Origin: DATGYC01 sp035298385 | Lineage (GTDB): Bacteria; Bacillota; Sulfobacillia; Symbiobacteriales; Symbiobacteriaceae | Length of the DNA: 6,405 nucleotides | Direction of reading: 5' to 3' | Assembly: GCA_035298385.1 (NCBI GenBank) | Contig: DATGYC010000100.1 | Coordinates: 1-6,405, forward strand | Shown: positions 1 through 6,118 of the stretch, piece after piece | How positions within the stretch are numbered: the first letter of the stretch is position 1 | Layout: the number at the start of each line of letters is the position of its first letter | The notes under the pieces: model-generated | Seen by the model: only the letters and a program-made list of their open reading frames with translations | What the model was told of the DNA's origin: nothing | Database searches by the model: none | Program-made: the position numbers and the translations under genes

Positions 1-957
1 GGCCTATTCGGCGTCTTCTACGCCGGCATGCGTGGCATGAAGACGAAGGTGATCGAGGCCCTGCCAGAGGTTGGCGGTCAGCTGACGGCCCTCTATCCTG
101 AGAAAGATATCTTTGATGTCGCCGGCTTTCCGCGCGTCGGCGCTAAGGATCTCGTCAACGCCTGCAAGGAGCAGGCGGATCGGGCCAACCCCAACACCAC
201 CTACGTCCTGGGCCAGCGCGTCGATAGCCTGGTGAAGGAGGCCGACGGTAGCTTCACCCTGACGACCGACAAGGGCGAGGTCCACCGGGCGAAGGCGGTC
301 ATCCTGACCGCCGGCATCGGCGCCTTTGAGCCGAACCGCCACCCAGCGGCTACCGCCCGTGACTTTGAGTCCAAGGGCGTCGTCTATTCGGTCACCAACA
401 AGGAGCAGTACGCTGGCAAGCGCGTCCTCGTCGTCGGTGGCGGCGACTCCGCTGTCGACTACGCCCTGATGGCCGAGCCGATTGCGGCCGAGGTGACCCT
501 GATCCACCGCCGTGATGGCTTCCGGGCGCACGAAGAGTCGCTGAAGCAACTGGCCGAGTCCAAGGTGAAGGTCAGGACCTTCTACGAGCTGAAGGAGGTC
601 CGCGGGAACGCTTCAAGCGTGACCGAGGCCGTCATCTTCAACAACCAGACCAACGAGGAGACGATCCTCCCGGTCGATGGGATCATCATGGGGACCGGCT
701 TCAAGGCCTCCCTTGGCAAGATGCTGGAGTGGGGCCTCGCCATCGAGGCGAAGAAGCAGATCGCGACCAACTCCAAGGGCGAGACGAACATCGAAGGCAT
801 CTACGCCGCCGGTGACATCGCCTGGTACCCGGGCAAGATCCGCCTGATCGCCACCGGCTTCGGCGAGGTGGCGACGGCCGTCAACAACGCCAAGGCCTAC
901 ATTGATCCCAGCTCGGCGGCCTTCCCGGGCCACTCCTCGGAGCAGAGCCACAAGTAA
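1..957 (+). CDS. Ferredoxin/flavodoxin-NADP+ reductase, type 2 (YumC-like), 5' truncated by the window
   Basis: This cytoplasmic flavoenzyme moves electrons between NADPH and ferredoxin or flavodoxin (family knowledge). The reading frame is open from base 1, and its first residues (GLFGVFYAGMRGM) match the family just after the N-terminal FAD dinucleotide motif. Only the first dozen or so residues, with the GxGxxG motif, should therefore lie upstream. The 318 residues seen contain the GGQLTALYPEK flavin-side motif (25-35), DVAGFP (39-44), the NADPH-binding GGGDSA (146-151), HRRD (169-172), which suits the NADP 2'-phosphate, and YAAGDI (268-273), which closes on FAD. The CxxC redox pair of thioredoxin reductase is absent where it would precede the GGGDSA strand, and the only cysteine is residue 55. 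That separates this protein from the otherwise similar thioredoxin reductases. The Met at 28 is internal, not the start. It is probably co-transcribed with the gene 22 bases downstream. Confidence 0.93.
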   Translation, partial: GLFGVFYAGMRGMKTKVIEALPEVGGQLTALYPEKDIFDVAGFPRVGAKDLVNACKEQADRANPNTTYVLGQRVDSLVKEADGSFTLTTDKGEVHRAKAVILTAGIGAFEPNRHPAATARDFESKGVVYSVTNKEQYAGKRVLVVGGGDSAVDYALMAEPIAAEVTLIHRRDGFRAHEESLKQLAESKVKVRTFYELKEVRGNASSVTEAVIFNNQTNEETILPVDGIIMGTGFKASLGKMLEWGLAIEAKKQIATNSKGETNIEGIYAAGDIAWYPGKIRLIATGFGEVATAVNNAKAYIDPSSAAFPGHSSEQSHK

Positions 958-979
958 GCTCGCCGGTAGGTGAGAACGC

Positions 980-1681
980 ATGAATCCACGGCTCGCAGGC
1001 CTGCAATGGCTCTTTCTTGACCCGAGCCTGATCCTAAACGAGACCGAGACCGAGCGGGAGCAACGGCGCATCCTTGCTGCCCTGCTCCAGAAGCGCGGGC
1101 GCCCAGTCACCCAGGAGCAGGTCGAACGAGCCTGGATGGCGGCCATCAGCGCTGCCCAGCCCCAGCACCCCCTCCTGGGCGCCGCCCGGGCCCTCGCACC
1201 TGACCCAAGCTCGGCCGAGGCGCTGGCTCAAGAGGTGACCAGGACGGCCCGCCCGGCGGATACCCTCTGGGCTGGCGTTCAACTCGCCCTGGGTCAACTT
1301 AGCGCCACCTACCGGGTAGCGGTCGTCGGGCCCTACCGGGCGCCCGGCTCCAAGGCCCGGCTGGAGCGCTTCTCGCTCAAGCTCGAGTTCCTCCTCCTCA
1401 GCGAGGAGAGCGGGCTCTCGCACCGGATGGGGCCGACCGGCAAGCCGGACGGGGCGCTCTTCACAGCGGCGCTCCGCAAGGTGGGCGCCCCCGCCGCCCG
1501 AGCGCTCTTCGCCACCGACCGGGTTGACCTCGGGGTCGCCCCGGCCAAGTCGACCGGACTGGCGACGGCCTGGGTCCGCATCACCAACCACAAGTTGCGC
1601 CATCCACGCAACTCGATGGAGACGCCAGACGTGACGGTCACCTCCCTCCGCGAGTTGGCCGGCGCCCTGTCAGCCCCCTAG
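980..1681 (+). CDS. HAD-superfamily hydrolase-like protein with replaced catalytic residues
   Basis: This 233-residue protein has the motif order of a haloacid-dehalogenase-type hydrolase, but a degenerate active site. Motif I is LFLDPSLIL: Asp14 sits where the nucleophile belongs, but the +2 Asp is Ser16. The helical cap would be about residues 20-105. Motif II (VAVVGPYR, 113-120) has Gly117 instead of Ser/Thr. Motif III keeps the lysine (GKPDGALF, Lys155). Motif IV (FATDRVDLGVAPAK, 177-190) keeps Asp180, but the second acidic position is Gly185. The tail TGLATAWVRI (192-201) fits the last core strand. I infer weak, altered or no phosphatase activity, possibly a binding or regulatory role. 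The ATG at 980 is supported by AGGTGA at 968-973 with a 6-base spacer. The gene follows the reductase gene by 22 bases, so an operon is likely. The family call rests on motif reading only. Confidence 0.78.
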   Translation: MNPRLAGLQWLFLDPSLILNETETEREQRRILAALLQKRGRPVTQEQVERAWMAAISAAQPQHPLLGAARALAPDPSSAEALAQEVTRTARPADTLWAGVQLALGQLSATYRVAVVGPYRAPGSKARLERFSLKLEFLLLSEESGLSHRMGPTGKPDGALFTAALRKVGAPAARALFATDRVDLGVAPAKSTGLATAWVRITNHKLRHPRNSMETPDVTVTSLRELAGALSAP

Positions 1682-1727
1682 AAAGAGCGCACAGCTGCCG
1701 CCTGAGGCACCTGTGCGCTCTTTCTTT
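1681..1727 (+). terminator. Intrinsic terminator after the reductase/HAD-like operon
   Basis: A perfect 14-bp stem pairs GAAAGAGCGCACAG (1681-1694) with CTGTGCGCTCTTTC (1711-1724). The loop extends it by TGCC/GGCA (1696-1699 with 1706-1709) across one C-C mismatch. The 3' arm and what follows read CTCTTTCTTTG, an interrupted T-tract. The stem's first base is the last base of the TAG stop codon, so translation and termination are packed without spacing. Confidence 0.88.
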
Positions 1728-1836
1728 GCAGATCCGGTAGGTATCTCCTACTCTTACAGATATTTAACAAAAAAGAAGGAACTTTTGTTTTGGTTCACGA
1801 AGGGAATGGTTCCAACATGTAACTGGGGGAACATGC
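1728..1836 (+). promoter_or_regulatory. AT-rich leader upstream of the chemoreceptor gene
   Basis: This 109-base gap holds the only clearly AT-rich stretch of the window (about 1755-1795) and lies between a terminator and a start codon, so a promoter is expected here. I cannot assign convincing -35 and -10 boxes. TTGCAG at 1726-1731 with TACTCT at 1749-1754 (17-base spacing) is the best weak candidate, and no sigma-28/sigma-D-type consensus is visible. A small inverted repeat, GTAGG/CCTAC, lies at 1737-1741 and 1747-1751. TGGTTC occurs at 1791 and 1807, and AACATG at 1814 and 1830. Both pairs are spaced by exactly 16 bases, hinting at degenerate tandem repeats. The ribosome binding site is GGGGGA at 1825-1830. 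Confidence 0.5.
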
Positions 1837-1845
1837 ATGTTTTCC
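1826..1845 (+). promoter_or_regulatory. Palindrome and possible RNA hairpin over the chemoreceptor start codon
   Basis: AACATGCATGTT (1830-1841) is a perfect 12-base palindrome that includes the ATG at 1837. In RNA the pairing extends outward through G1829-U1842, G1828-U1843, G1827-C1844 and G1826-C1845. The Shine-Dalgarno G-run would then pair with bases just inside the coding region. This could reduce translation initiation or be a protein-binding operator. It could also be chance, because the stem is short and contains two G-U pairs. Confidence 0.4.
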
Positions 1846-3627
1846 GTACGTAAGAATCGAACCGAGGAACCAGACTCCATCGTTCCGTCCGTCCCGGACC
1901 AGCCCCTTCCTTCGACCTCGGCGCGGGAGCAAGCACTAGAGCAGGCACTAACCGCACTGGCTGATCTTCTTGAGTTCGGGCAGGGGGACCTGACCAAGCG
2001 GATCGAGGTTGAGGTGACGGATCCGGTCGCCCAGCGAGCGGTTACACAGGTAGAGGCGTTTATGGCCAAGGTCAGCAGCATGCGCCTTCAACTCGAGCAG
2101 ATGACCGAGGAGACGTCGCTTGCTGCCGCCAAGAGTGGCCATCAGATAAAACAGATCGCGCGCCATATGTCCGAGTCGCACCAGCAACTGGCCCAGGCTG
2201 TCACTGGCGTGGAGCAGAACCAGACCGGCGTGAGCGAGGTCGCACAGGCCGCCACCAGCGCCGCTGACCTGGCTGGTCAGGCCGAAGAGGCGACCGCAGC
2301 CGGCGCCCAGGTCATCCGGCGGGCGATCGATTCGATCGATCAGATTCAGAGCGATATCACCCTGGCAAAGGGCCGGGTGGAGATCCTGAGCGAGCGGTCC
2401 GAGCAGATCAGTAAGGTCAGTGGCATCATCGAGTCGATCGCCAAGCGCACCAACCTGCTGGCGCTCAATGCCGCCATCGAGGCGGCGCGCGCCGGCCAGC
2501 ACGGGCGGGGCTTCGCCGTCGTGGCCGATGAGGTGCGCAAGCTGGCGGAGTCCACCTCCCAGCAGACGAAGGAGATTCGGACGCTGGTCAGCGCCATCGC
2601 TGGTGATCTGGGCCAGACAGAGGCGGCCATCAACAGCGCCAAGGAGCGCGCCGATGATGGGGTGGCGCTGGCAGCCCAAGCGGAGGGCGCCCTGGTCCAG
2701 ATTCAGGACCTCGTCAAGCGCTCCGCGGACCCGATCACATCGATCGCCAGCCTCGCCGAGGAGCAGTCGGCCGCACTCGAGCAGGTCACGGCGAGCCTGC
2801 AGCTCGTAGCGGAGTCGGTCGGTGCCGTCACCGAGCAGGCGTCGACGGTCGCGGAGATGACCGCGGACCTCTCCGGCATGACCGAGAAGGCGTTCAGCTC
2901 GCTCAGCCTGTTCCAGTCGGGGTCGAAGGTCGATGAGGTGACGAACCTGGCCCGCCGGCTCGCCGGTGATGTCCAGTCCGTCCTGGAGTCGGTCGTGGAC
3001 CAAGGCCAGGTCAGCCTGGAAGCGATGCTCGACCACACCTACTTTGAGTACAAGGGCGCCCACATTGAAAAGCTAAAGCGGCTCTGGAACGGTGAGATCA
3101 GCCGGGCGCCGCGTGCCGGCTTTACCCCGCCGAAGTACGGGACCGCGTACGACACCCTCGTCGATGTGGAGCTGAAGGAGCTACTGGACCGATACCGGGA
3201 GATGTCCAAGGAGATTGGCTTCCTGGTGCTCTCCGACCTCAATGGCTACAGCCCGGCCCAGAACAGCTACTACTGCCGGCCTTGGACCGGTGACTGGAAC
3301 GTGGACGTACACAGCCGGGTGAAGCGAATGAATGCCGACTTCGCCCAGGTACGCGCCGCCCGGATGGGGCTGGCCTGGACGGAGCAGGAGTCGCTCACCA
3401 CGGGTGAGGCAGACGTCCGCAACATGCGGACTGTCCATACGCGGCGGGAGTTCCTGGCCGCTGGGTTGGACCTGTCCGAGCCGCTCGGTGGCGATCGGCG
3501 GGTGCTGGTGCAGACCTTCACCCGCTTTACCGGCACCGTGGTCAACATCCTCTCGGTGCCGCTCTACGTGAAGGGGCAGCGTTACGGTGTCATGATCATC
3601 GGCTGGCTACCGGAACGTAAGGGATAA
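1837..3627 (+). CDS. Soluble methyl-accepting chemotaxis protein with C-terminal Cache/PAS-like sensory domain
   Basis: This cytoplasmic chemoreceptor of 596 residues should pass a signal to CheA/CheW. No hydrophobic membrane helix is present. Residues 1-30 look disordered, and 38-90 resemble a HAMP-like remnant (GDLTKRI at 50-56). The signalling coiled coil covers about 95-360. Its CheA/CheW-binding hairpin tip is at about 197-238, with the diagnostic NLLALNAAIEAARAG (206-220) and GRGFAVVADEVRKLAE (223-238). Likely methylation pairs fitting the usual small-small-x-x-E/Q-E/Q pattern are E150/E151, E308/E309 and E315/Q316. Residues about 395-596 form a separate sensor. GFLVLSDLNGY (461-471), PWTGDW (482-487), RVKRMNADF (494-502) and a final run of strands (VLVQTFTRFTG at 556-566, VKGQRYGVMIIGW at 578-590) resemble the Cache/PAS-like domain known at the C-terminus of some soluble receptors. 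The ligand is unknown. There is no C-terminal CheR-binding pentapeptide. The ATG start has GGGGGA six bases upstream. Confidence 0.93.
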   Translation: MFSVRKNRTEEPDSIVPSVPDQPLPSTSAREQALEQALTALADLLEFGQGDLTKRIEVEVTDPVAQRAVTQVEAFMAKVSSMRLQLEQMTEETSLAAAKSGHQIKQIARHMSESHQQLAQAVTGVEQNQTGVSEVAQAATSAADLAGQAEEATAAGAQVIRRAIDSIDQIQSDITLAKGRVEILSERSEQISKVSGIIESIAKRTNLLALNAAIEAARAGQHGRGFAVVADEVRKLAESTSQQTKEIRTLVSAIAGDLGQTEAAINSAKERADDGVALAAQAEGALVQIQDLVKRSADPITSIASLAEEQSAALEQVTASLQLVAESVGAVTEQASTVAEMTADLSGMTEKAFSSLSLFQSGSKVDEVTNLARRLAGDVQSVLESVVDQGQVSLEAMLDHTYFEYKGAHIEKLKRLWNGEISRAPRAGFTPPKYGTAYDTLVDVELKELLDRYREMSKEIGFLVLSDLNGYSPAQNSYYCRPWTGDWNVDVHSRVKRMNADFAQVRAARMGLAWTEQESLTTGEADVRNMRTVHTRREFLAAGLDLSEPLGGDRRVLVQTFTRFTGTVVNILSVPLYVKGQRYGVMIIGWLPERKG

Positions 3628-3634
3628 GAACGCA

Positions 3635-3671
3635 AACACCCAGGAGGGACTCTCCTGGGTGTTCGCTCTTT
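3635..3671 (+). terminator. Intrinsic terminator after the chemoreceptor gene
   Basis: A perfect 12-bp stem pairs AACACCCAGGAG (3635-3646) with CTCCTGGGTGTT (3652-3663) around a 5-base loop. Two further pairs (3632-3633 with 3665-3666) follow across an A-C mismatch, and the tail is CTCTTTG. It begins seven bases after the stop codon. Confidence 0.88.
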
Positions 3672-3717
3672 GTATCCGGCCCTCGCACATTGGGCATCCC
3701 ATCCACAGGTCTGATTT

Positions 3718-3736
3718 GAAAGGGGTATGCCCGGTG
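3718..3736 (+). promoter_or_regulatory. Ribosome binding site and GTG start deciding the permease N-terminus
   Basis: GAAAGGGG (3718-3725) lies eight bases before the GTG at 3734. The same frame is open upstream to a GTG at 3659, but that codon lies inside the 3' arm of the preceding terminator and has no ribosome binding site. Its translation would add a polar stretch (MFALCIRPSHIGH...) unlike the family. An ATG at 3727 is in another frame. No clear promoter boxes are seen in 3672-3717, although the terminator upstream implies one there. Confidence 0.7.
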
Positions 3737-5080
3737 CAACACGGAACAGGCGGGAAGCTGGGCGTCTGGCAACTGCTCCTGCTCGCCCTTGGGTCCGTCG
3801 TCGGTGGCTCCTTCTTCCTCTCCACGGCGACGCCGCTCAAGGCGACAGGGCCATCCATCCTGATCGCCTTCGCCATCGGCGGGTTCCTGGTCTACATCAT
3901 CTTGATGGCGCTCTCTGAACTGACGATCGTTCAGCCGGCCAAGGGCTCCTTCCGGGAGTATGCCGAGATGGCCTTCGGCCCAATGGCCTCCTTCGTCGTC
4001 GGCTGGCTCTACTGGGCCGGGCTGGTCTTGGCCCTCTCCAGCGAGGCGACGGCGGTGGCGCTCTTGGCCCGCCTTTGGATCCCAAGCGCACCGATCTGGC
4101 TCCTCAGCCTAGCCGTCATCATCTTGGTGACCTTGTTAAACCTCCTGGACGTGGGGATGTTCAGCAAGATCGAGTCCGCCATGTCGGCCATCAAGGTCCT
4201 CGCCATCATCGGTTTCATCCTCTTGATGGTCGGTGTACTCGTGGGGCTCGTTGGCGGGCGCCCCCCCGTGGGCCTCGGCGCCTTGCGCGGCGAAGGGCTC
4301 CTGCCCGGCGGCATTGGCGGACTGGCCGGCTCCATGCTGATCATCCTCTTCACCTATGCGGGCTTTGAGGTGCTGGGCTTGGCGGCGCCGGATGCCAGAG
4401 ACCCTGGCCGAACCGTGCCCAAGGCGATCCTGCTGACCGTGATCGCCCTTGTCGGGCTCTATATGATCAGCATGGCAACGCTCCTGTTCATCCTGCCGGT
4501 CGGGGCGATTGAGCCAGAGGTAAGCCCCTTTGTCGCAGCTCTTCACCACGTCGGCTTCCCCTGGATTGCGGGCGCCCTGAACCTGATCATCATGAGCGCC
4601 TCCATCTCCACGATGCTCGCTGCCATGTTCGGTCTGAGCCGCATGCTCCATTCGCTAGCGGAGGAGGGCCAGGCGCCTGCCCTCCTAAAGCACGTGACGC
4701 CGAAGGGCCTGCCCCGCAACGCCCTCTTTGCGTCTGCGGCTGGCATGCTCCTCGGCGTCGTCCTGGCCTTTGTCCTGCCGAAGCAGGTCTACCTCTTCCT
4801 GGTCTCCTCGGGCGGCTTCGCCCTGATCTTCACCTACCTGATGATCCTTGCCAGCCAACTGGTCCTGCGCCGCAAGCTGGGGTGCCCCAGCACGGGATGC
4901 CAACTGCCCGGCTTTCCCTACCTGACCTGGATCGGCATCATCATGCTGATCGGCGCCCTCGCGGCCATGCCGCTCGTGCCGGGCCAGTGGACGGGGCTTG
5001 TGGCGGGGATCGGTCTGGTCGTCCTCTTCGCCCTCGCCTATCGCCTCACGCGGGCGGCCAGCCACCAGCAGAGGACGTAG
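3734..5080 (+). CDS. APC-superfamily amino acid permease (12 TM)
   Basis: This cytoplasmic-membrane transporter probably imports an amino acid with protons. From the GTG start it has 448 residues, a usual length for the family, and about twelve hydrophobic helices. TM1 carries the broken-helix substrate motif GSVVGGSFFL (20-29), followed by KATGPS (36-41) and the conserved LSELTI (60-65) of TM2. TM6 has FTYAGFEVLGLA (206-217), followed by APDARDPGRTVPKAI (218-232). This matches the AxExxxP-x-x-P-x-A-I loop, with Asp in place of the usual Glu. TM8 and the following loop read SRMLHSLAEEGQAPALLKHVTPKGLPRNAL (302-331), very typical of the AAT/YbxG-like branch. The substrate cannot be read from sequence. 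It is a single gene, separated by a terminator from the chemoreceptor upstream. Its last 14 codons overlap the convergent gene on the other strand. Confidence 0.92.
   Translation: MQHGTGGKLGVWQLLLLALGSVVGGSFFLSTATPLKATGPSILIAFAIGGFLVYIILMALSELTIVQPAKGSFREYAEMAFGPMASFVVGWLYWAGLVLALSSEATAVALLARLWIPSAPIWLLSLAVIILVTLLNLLDVGMFSKIESAMSAIKVLAIIGFILLMVGVLVGLVGGRPPVGLGALRGEGLLPGGIGGLAGSMLIILFTYAGFEVLGLAAPDARDPGRTVPKAILLTVIALVGLYMISMATLLFILPVGAIEPEVSPFVAALHHVGFPWIAGALNLIIMSASISTMLAAMFGLSRMLHSLAEEGQAPALLKHVTPKGLPRNALFASAAGMLLGVVLAFVLPKQVYLFLVSSGGFALIFTYLMILASQLVLRRKLGCPSTGCQLPGFPYLTWIGIIMLIGALAAMPLVPGQWTGLVAGIGLVVLFALAYRLTRAASHQQRT
5038..5080. other. 43-base tail-to-tail overlap of two convergent genes
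   Basis: The permease stop (TAG, 5078-5080) lies inside the - strand gene, and the - strand stop (reverse complement of 5038-5040) lies inside the permease gene. The overlap encodes the polar permease tail (YRLTRAASHQQRT) on one strand and the end of a membrane helix plus a basic tail (LCWWLAARVRR) on the other. I see no hairpin with a T-tract on either strand just past the stops. GGCGA/TCGCC at 5095-5107 is too short to serve, so transcripts from both sides probably run into each other. Confidence 0.8.
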
Positions 5081-6051
5081 AGCAAGGGGGCGACGGCGAA
5101 GCTCGCCATGTAGGCCACGTTACCGATTGGGTTCGGCTCGAAGATCCCTCGATGGATCAGCAGAAGCGGGAGCAGAGCGATCGGCAGCCGGATTAGCTTG
5201 CCACCGCGCCGGATCAGGCCGGCTGCCAGACCGAGGAGAAGGGCCGAACCGATCAGCAGCCCGAGGCGCCCTGTCTTGCCCCACCAGAGAAGGCCCAGGA
5301 AGCCGTTGCCGGACGGGCCGATGAAGAAGGCCAGGTTCTGCGCCGGCAGTGCGGTCAGATGCGCCTCCCAGTGGCGATCGTCCACCTGCGTGAACGGCAG
5401 GTTGGCCGCGAGGGAGCTCGGCTCGGTCGTCTCAATCTTGATCGACAGATCGCCAAAGCCAGCCCACCGGCTTGCGGGCGCCAGGAGGTAGTCGAAGCGC
5501 TGCATCGGCAGGAGCAACTGGCTGTTATCCTGCCCGGCGGCCGAGCGGTACGTCACCAGCAGGTCCTGCAGACCCGGTTGCAGGTCGAGCTGAAAGGACT
5601 GCCAGTAGACCCCGGGCTCCTTACGCCAGAGCTTGGCGACGAAGGGCTTGCCGGAGAACGGGTTCAGCCACTCCACCGGTCGAGCGGTCAGGCGATCGAC
5701 GTCAGCCACGCCCAACTTGTTGCCATCCGTCAGGTTCATGGGAACTGGGACCGCCTTGCCGTTCAGCGCAACCAGGATCTCCGTGGCCCCGCTGGGGACG
5801 GCGAAGGCGACCTGACCAGCGGTGGGACCGCCCTGGTTCTCAAGCTGATAGAGGGCGGAGACGACGGCGGTCTGCCCAGCGATGACGAAGCGGAGTTCCT
5901 CGCTATGCACCTTAACAGCGGGACCACCGGTCGGCAGGAGCACCCCGCCCGGGGTGCCAAGCCAGGCGCCGACCGGCATCCCGTTGGCGCTTACGGCAGG
6001 GGCCAGAAGGGCGAGAAGAAGTAGAGCCAGGATCAAGCGTAGACGATACAC
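5038..6051 (-). CDS. Exported membrane-anchored protein of unknown function (signal peptide, beta-rich ectodomain, C-terminal TM helices)
   Basis: I do not recognise this 337-residue protein as a named family. Residues 1-22 (MYRLRLILALLLLALLAPAVSA) are a clear signal peptide. Residues 23 to about 250 look like a beta-sandwich ectodomain rich in short alternating strands. VHSEELRFVIAGQTAVVSALYQLENQG (48-74) followed by VAFAVPSGATEI (81-92) recalls the opening of VIT or DUF4424-like domains, where a surface protein describes an N-x-G turn and then F-x-x-P. This resemblance is only suggestive. Three hydrophobic segments follow at about 263-281, 286-303 and 311-334, and the protein ends in a basic cytoplasmic tail (RVRR). 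The GTG start is fixed by the signal peptide and by GGGGAGGA on the - strand (6065-6058) with a 6-base spacer. It lies 66 bases downstream of the ThiW-like gene. The ribosome binding site is buried in a hairpin, and the 3' end overlaps the permease gene. Confidence 0.85.
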   Translation of the reverse strand: MYRLRLILALLLLALLAPAVSANGMPVGAWLGTPGGVLLPTGGPAVKVHSEELRFVIAGQTAVVSALYQLENQGGPTAGQVAFAVPSGATEILVALNGKAVPVPMNLTDGNKLGVADVDRLTARPVEWLNPFSGKPFVAKLWRKEPGVYWQSFQLDLQPGLQDLLVTYRSAAGQDNSQLLLPMQRFDYLLAPASRWAGFGDLSIKIETTEPSSLAANLPFTQVDDRHWEAHLTALPAQNLAFFIGPSGNGFLGLLWWGKTGRLGLLIGSALLLGLAAGLIRRGGKLIRLPIALLPLLLIHRGIFEPNPIGNVAYMASFAVAPLLYVLCWWLAARVRR

Positions 6052-6118
6052 AAAGAGTCCTCCCCATGCTGCGCCGGGCGCCCGGACGCCAGCAGTCTCT
6101 GGGGAGGACTCTTCGTGC
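6048..6118 (-). promoter_or_regulatory. Long intergenic hairpin: terminator and/or translation-blocking stem between the two - strand genes
   Basis: On the - strand RNA, 6118-6100 pairs with 6066-6048 over 19 consecutive positions: 17 Watson-Crick and two G-U. The core is AAGAGTCCTCCCC with GGGGAGGACTCTT (13 perfect pairs). After a 5-base bulge a second stem forms (TGCTG/CAGCA, 6094-6090 with 6071-6067), capped by the palindrome CCGGGCGCCCGG (6085-6074). The outer arm contains the Shine-Dalgarno GGGGAGGA and the GTG start (6051-6049) of the downstream gene. The opposite arm begins on the last base of the upstream stop codon. The tail CTCTTTG resembles the tails of the two terminators in this window. 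It may terminate the ThiW-like transcript, gate translation of the next gene, or both. Confidence 0.85.

Noticed and set aside
1..957. Thioredoxin reductase as the identity of the first gene
   Set aside because: The CxxC redox motif is missing, and the GGQLTALYPEK, DVAGFP and YPGKIRLIATGFGE segments are those of type-2 ferredoxin-NADP+ reductases.
1728..1836. A riboswitch or flagellar/chemotaxis sigma promoter in the chemoreceptor leader
   Set aside because: The leader is too short and lacks a recognisable riboswitch core. No TAAA / GCCGATA-like pair at the right spacing is present.
1948..3063. A 371-codon open frame on the - strand opposite the chemoreceptor
   Set aside because: The + strand protein shows unmistakable chemoreceptor motifs along this stretch. 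The - strand frame is Leu/Arg/Gly-rich with no recognisable domain, as expected opposite a GC-rich gene.
3692..3732. Possible pairing of GGGCAT (3692-3697) with ATGCCC (3727-3732), between the permease ribosome binding site and its start
   Set aside because: There are only six pairs across a 29-base loop, and a competing local TGGG/CCCA hairpin exists. This is likely chance in GC-rich DNA.
3659..3733. A longer N-terminus for the permease starting at the GTG at 3659
   Set aside because: The codon lies within a terminator stem without a ribosome binding site, and the extra residues do not fit the family. The GTG at 3734 has a well-spaced GAAAGGGG.
5359..6024. A 221-codon open frame on the + strand opposite the secreted-protein gene
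   Set aside because: The - strand frame has a signal peptide, a ribosome binding site and membrane helices. The + strand frame has none of these and is Arg/Gly-rich.
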